A program made the position numbers and the translations under genes. From positions 1 to 6,518 of the forward strand of contig JALWNV010000079.1 in the NCBI GenBank assembly GCA_027083665.1: 6,518 nucleotides of DNA, written 5' to 3'. The DNA comes from Helicobacteraceae bacterium (lineage in GTDB: Bacteria > Campylobacterota > Campylobacteria > Campylobacterales > Sulfurimonadaceae). This document shows, piece by piece, positions 6,452 to 6,518 of this stretch (its first letter is position 1; every line of letters starts with the position of its first letter). A model generated the notes under the pieces. That model was not told where the DNA came from. It worked only from the letters and a program-made list of their open reading frames with translations, and did no database searches.

Positions 6452-6518
6452 ATTTTTATTAAATTTGTGTTTTCTTAAACGTATCGATTTTTTTAATACT
6501 TTGTTCACTTTTTTGTAA
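6452..6518 (-). promoter_or_regulatory. AT-rich upstream promoter region with T/A runs
   Basis: This stretch is very AT-rich compared with the GC-rich genes. It has T runs on the plus strand (A runs for the minus-strand promoter) at 6453-6457, 6464-6466, 6470-6473, 6488-6494 and 6509-6514. Several are about one or two helical turns apart, so they could bend DNA or act as an UP-like element. I see no open reading frame, no obvious operator and no terminator hairpin here. The neighbouring gene beyond the right edge is not visible. Confidence 0.4.

Overview
The window carries four protein genes, all on the minus strand and reading from the right edge to the left edge. They look like one transcription unit devoted to the cell envelope. 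Promoter-like AT-rich DNA fills the right end (about 6432-6518). Then come a large lipoprotein of unknown function (3844-6387), a FadL/TodX-type outer-membrane channel (2164-3735), a smaller lipoprotein (881-2155), and the first 282 codons of a secreted protein resembling the ABC_sub_bind periplasmic binding proteins (1-847, running off the left edge). I recognise no RNA gene, CRISPR array, insertion sequence or phage gene. No gap exceeds 300 bases.

The organism is Gram-negative: one product is a β-barrel outer-membrane protein ending in phenylalanine, and two carry lipoprotein signal peptides. The genes are GC-rich, and the start region combines a good -10 box, no clear -35 box and T/A runs upstream, a layout known from Campylobacterota (formerly Epsilonproteobacteria). 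The FadL-like protein opens with a TNGTNLIG...SRGMGGTGVA segment that I associate with FadL relatives from that group. A GC-rich member such as a Nitratifractor- or Hydrogenimonas-like lineage is a guess, not a demonstrated assignment.

The genes are tightly arranged. The first gap is 108 bases and contains two small hairpins but no convincing promoter. The second is 8 bases, with the ribosome binding site of the second lipoprotein overlapping the stop codon of the channel gene. The third is 33 bases. The second pair is probably translationally coupled, and all four are probably co-transcribed.

Taken together, the products would span the periplasm: a FadL-type pore for hydrophobic molecules, two lipoproteins probably anchored in a membrane (outer or inner), and a soluble binding protein. 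A plausible reading is uptake, handling or sensing of a hydrophobic compound, but the substrate cannot be deduced here. The most novel component is the 847-residue lipoprotein, in which I recognise no domain.
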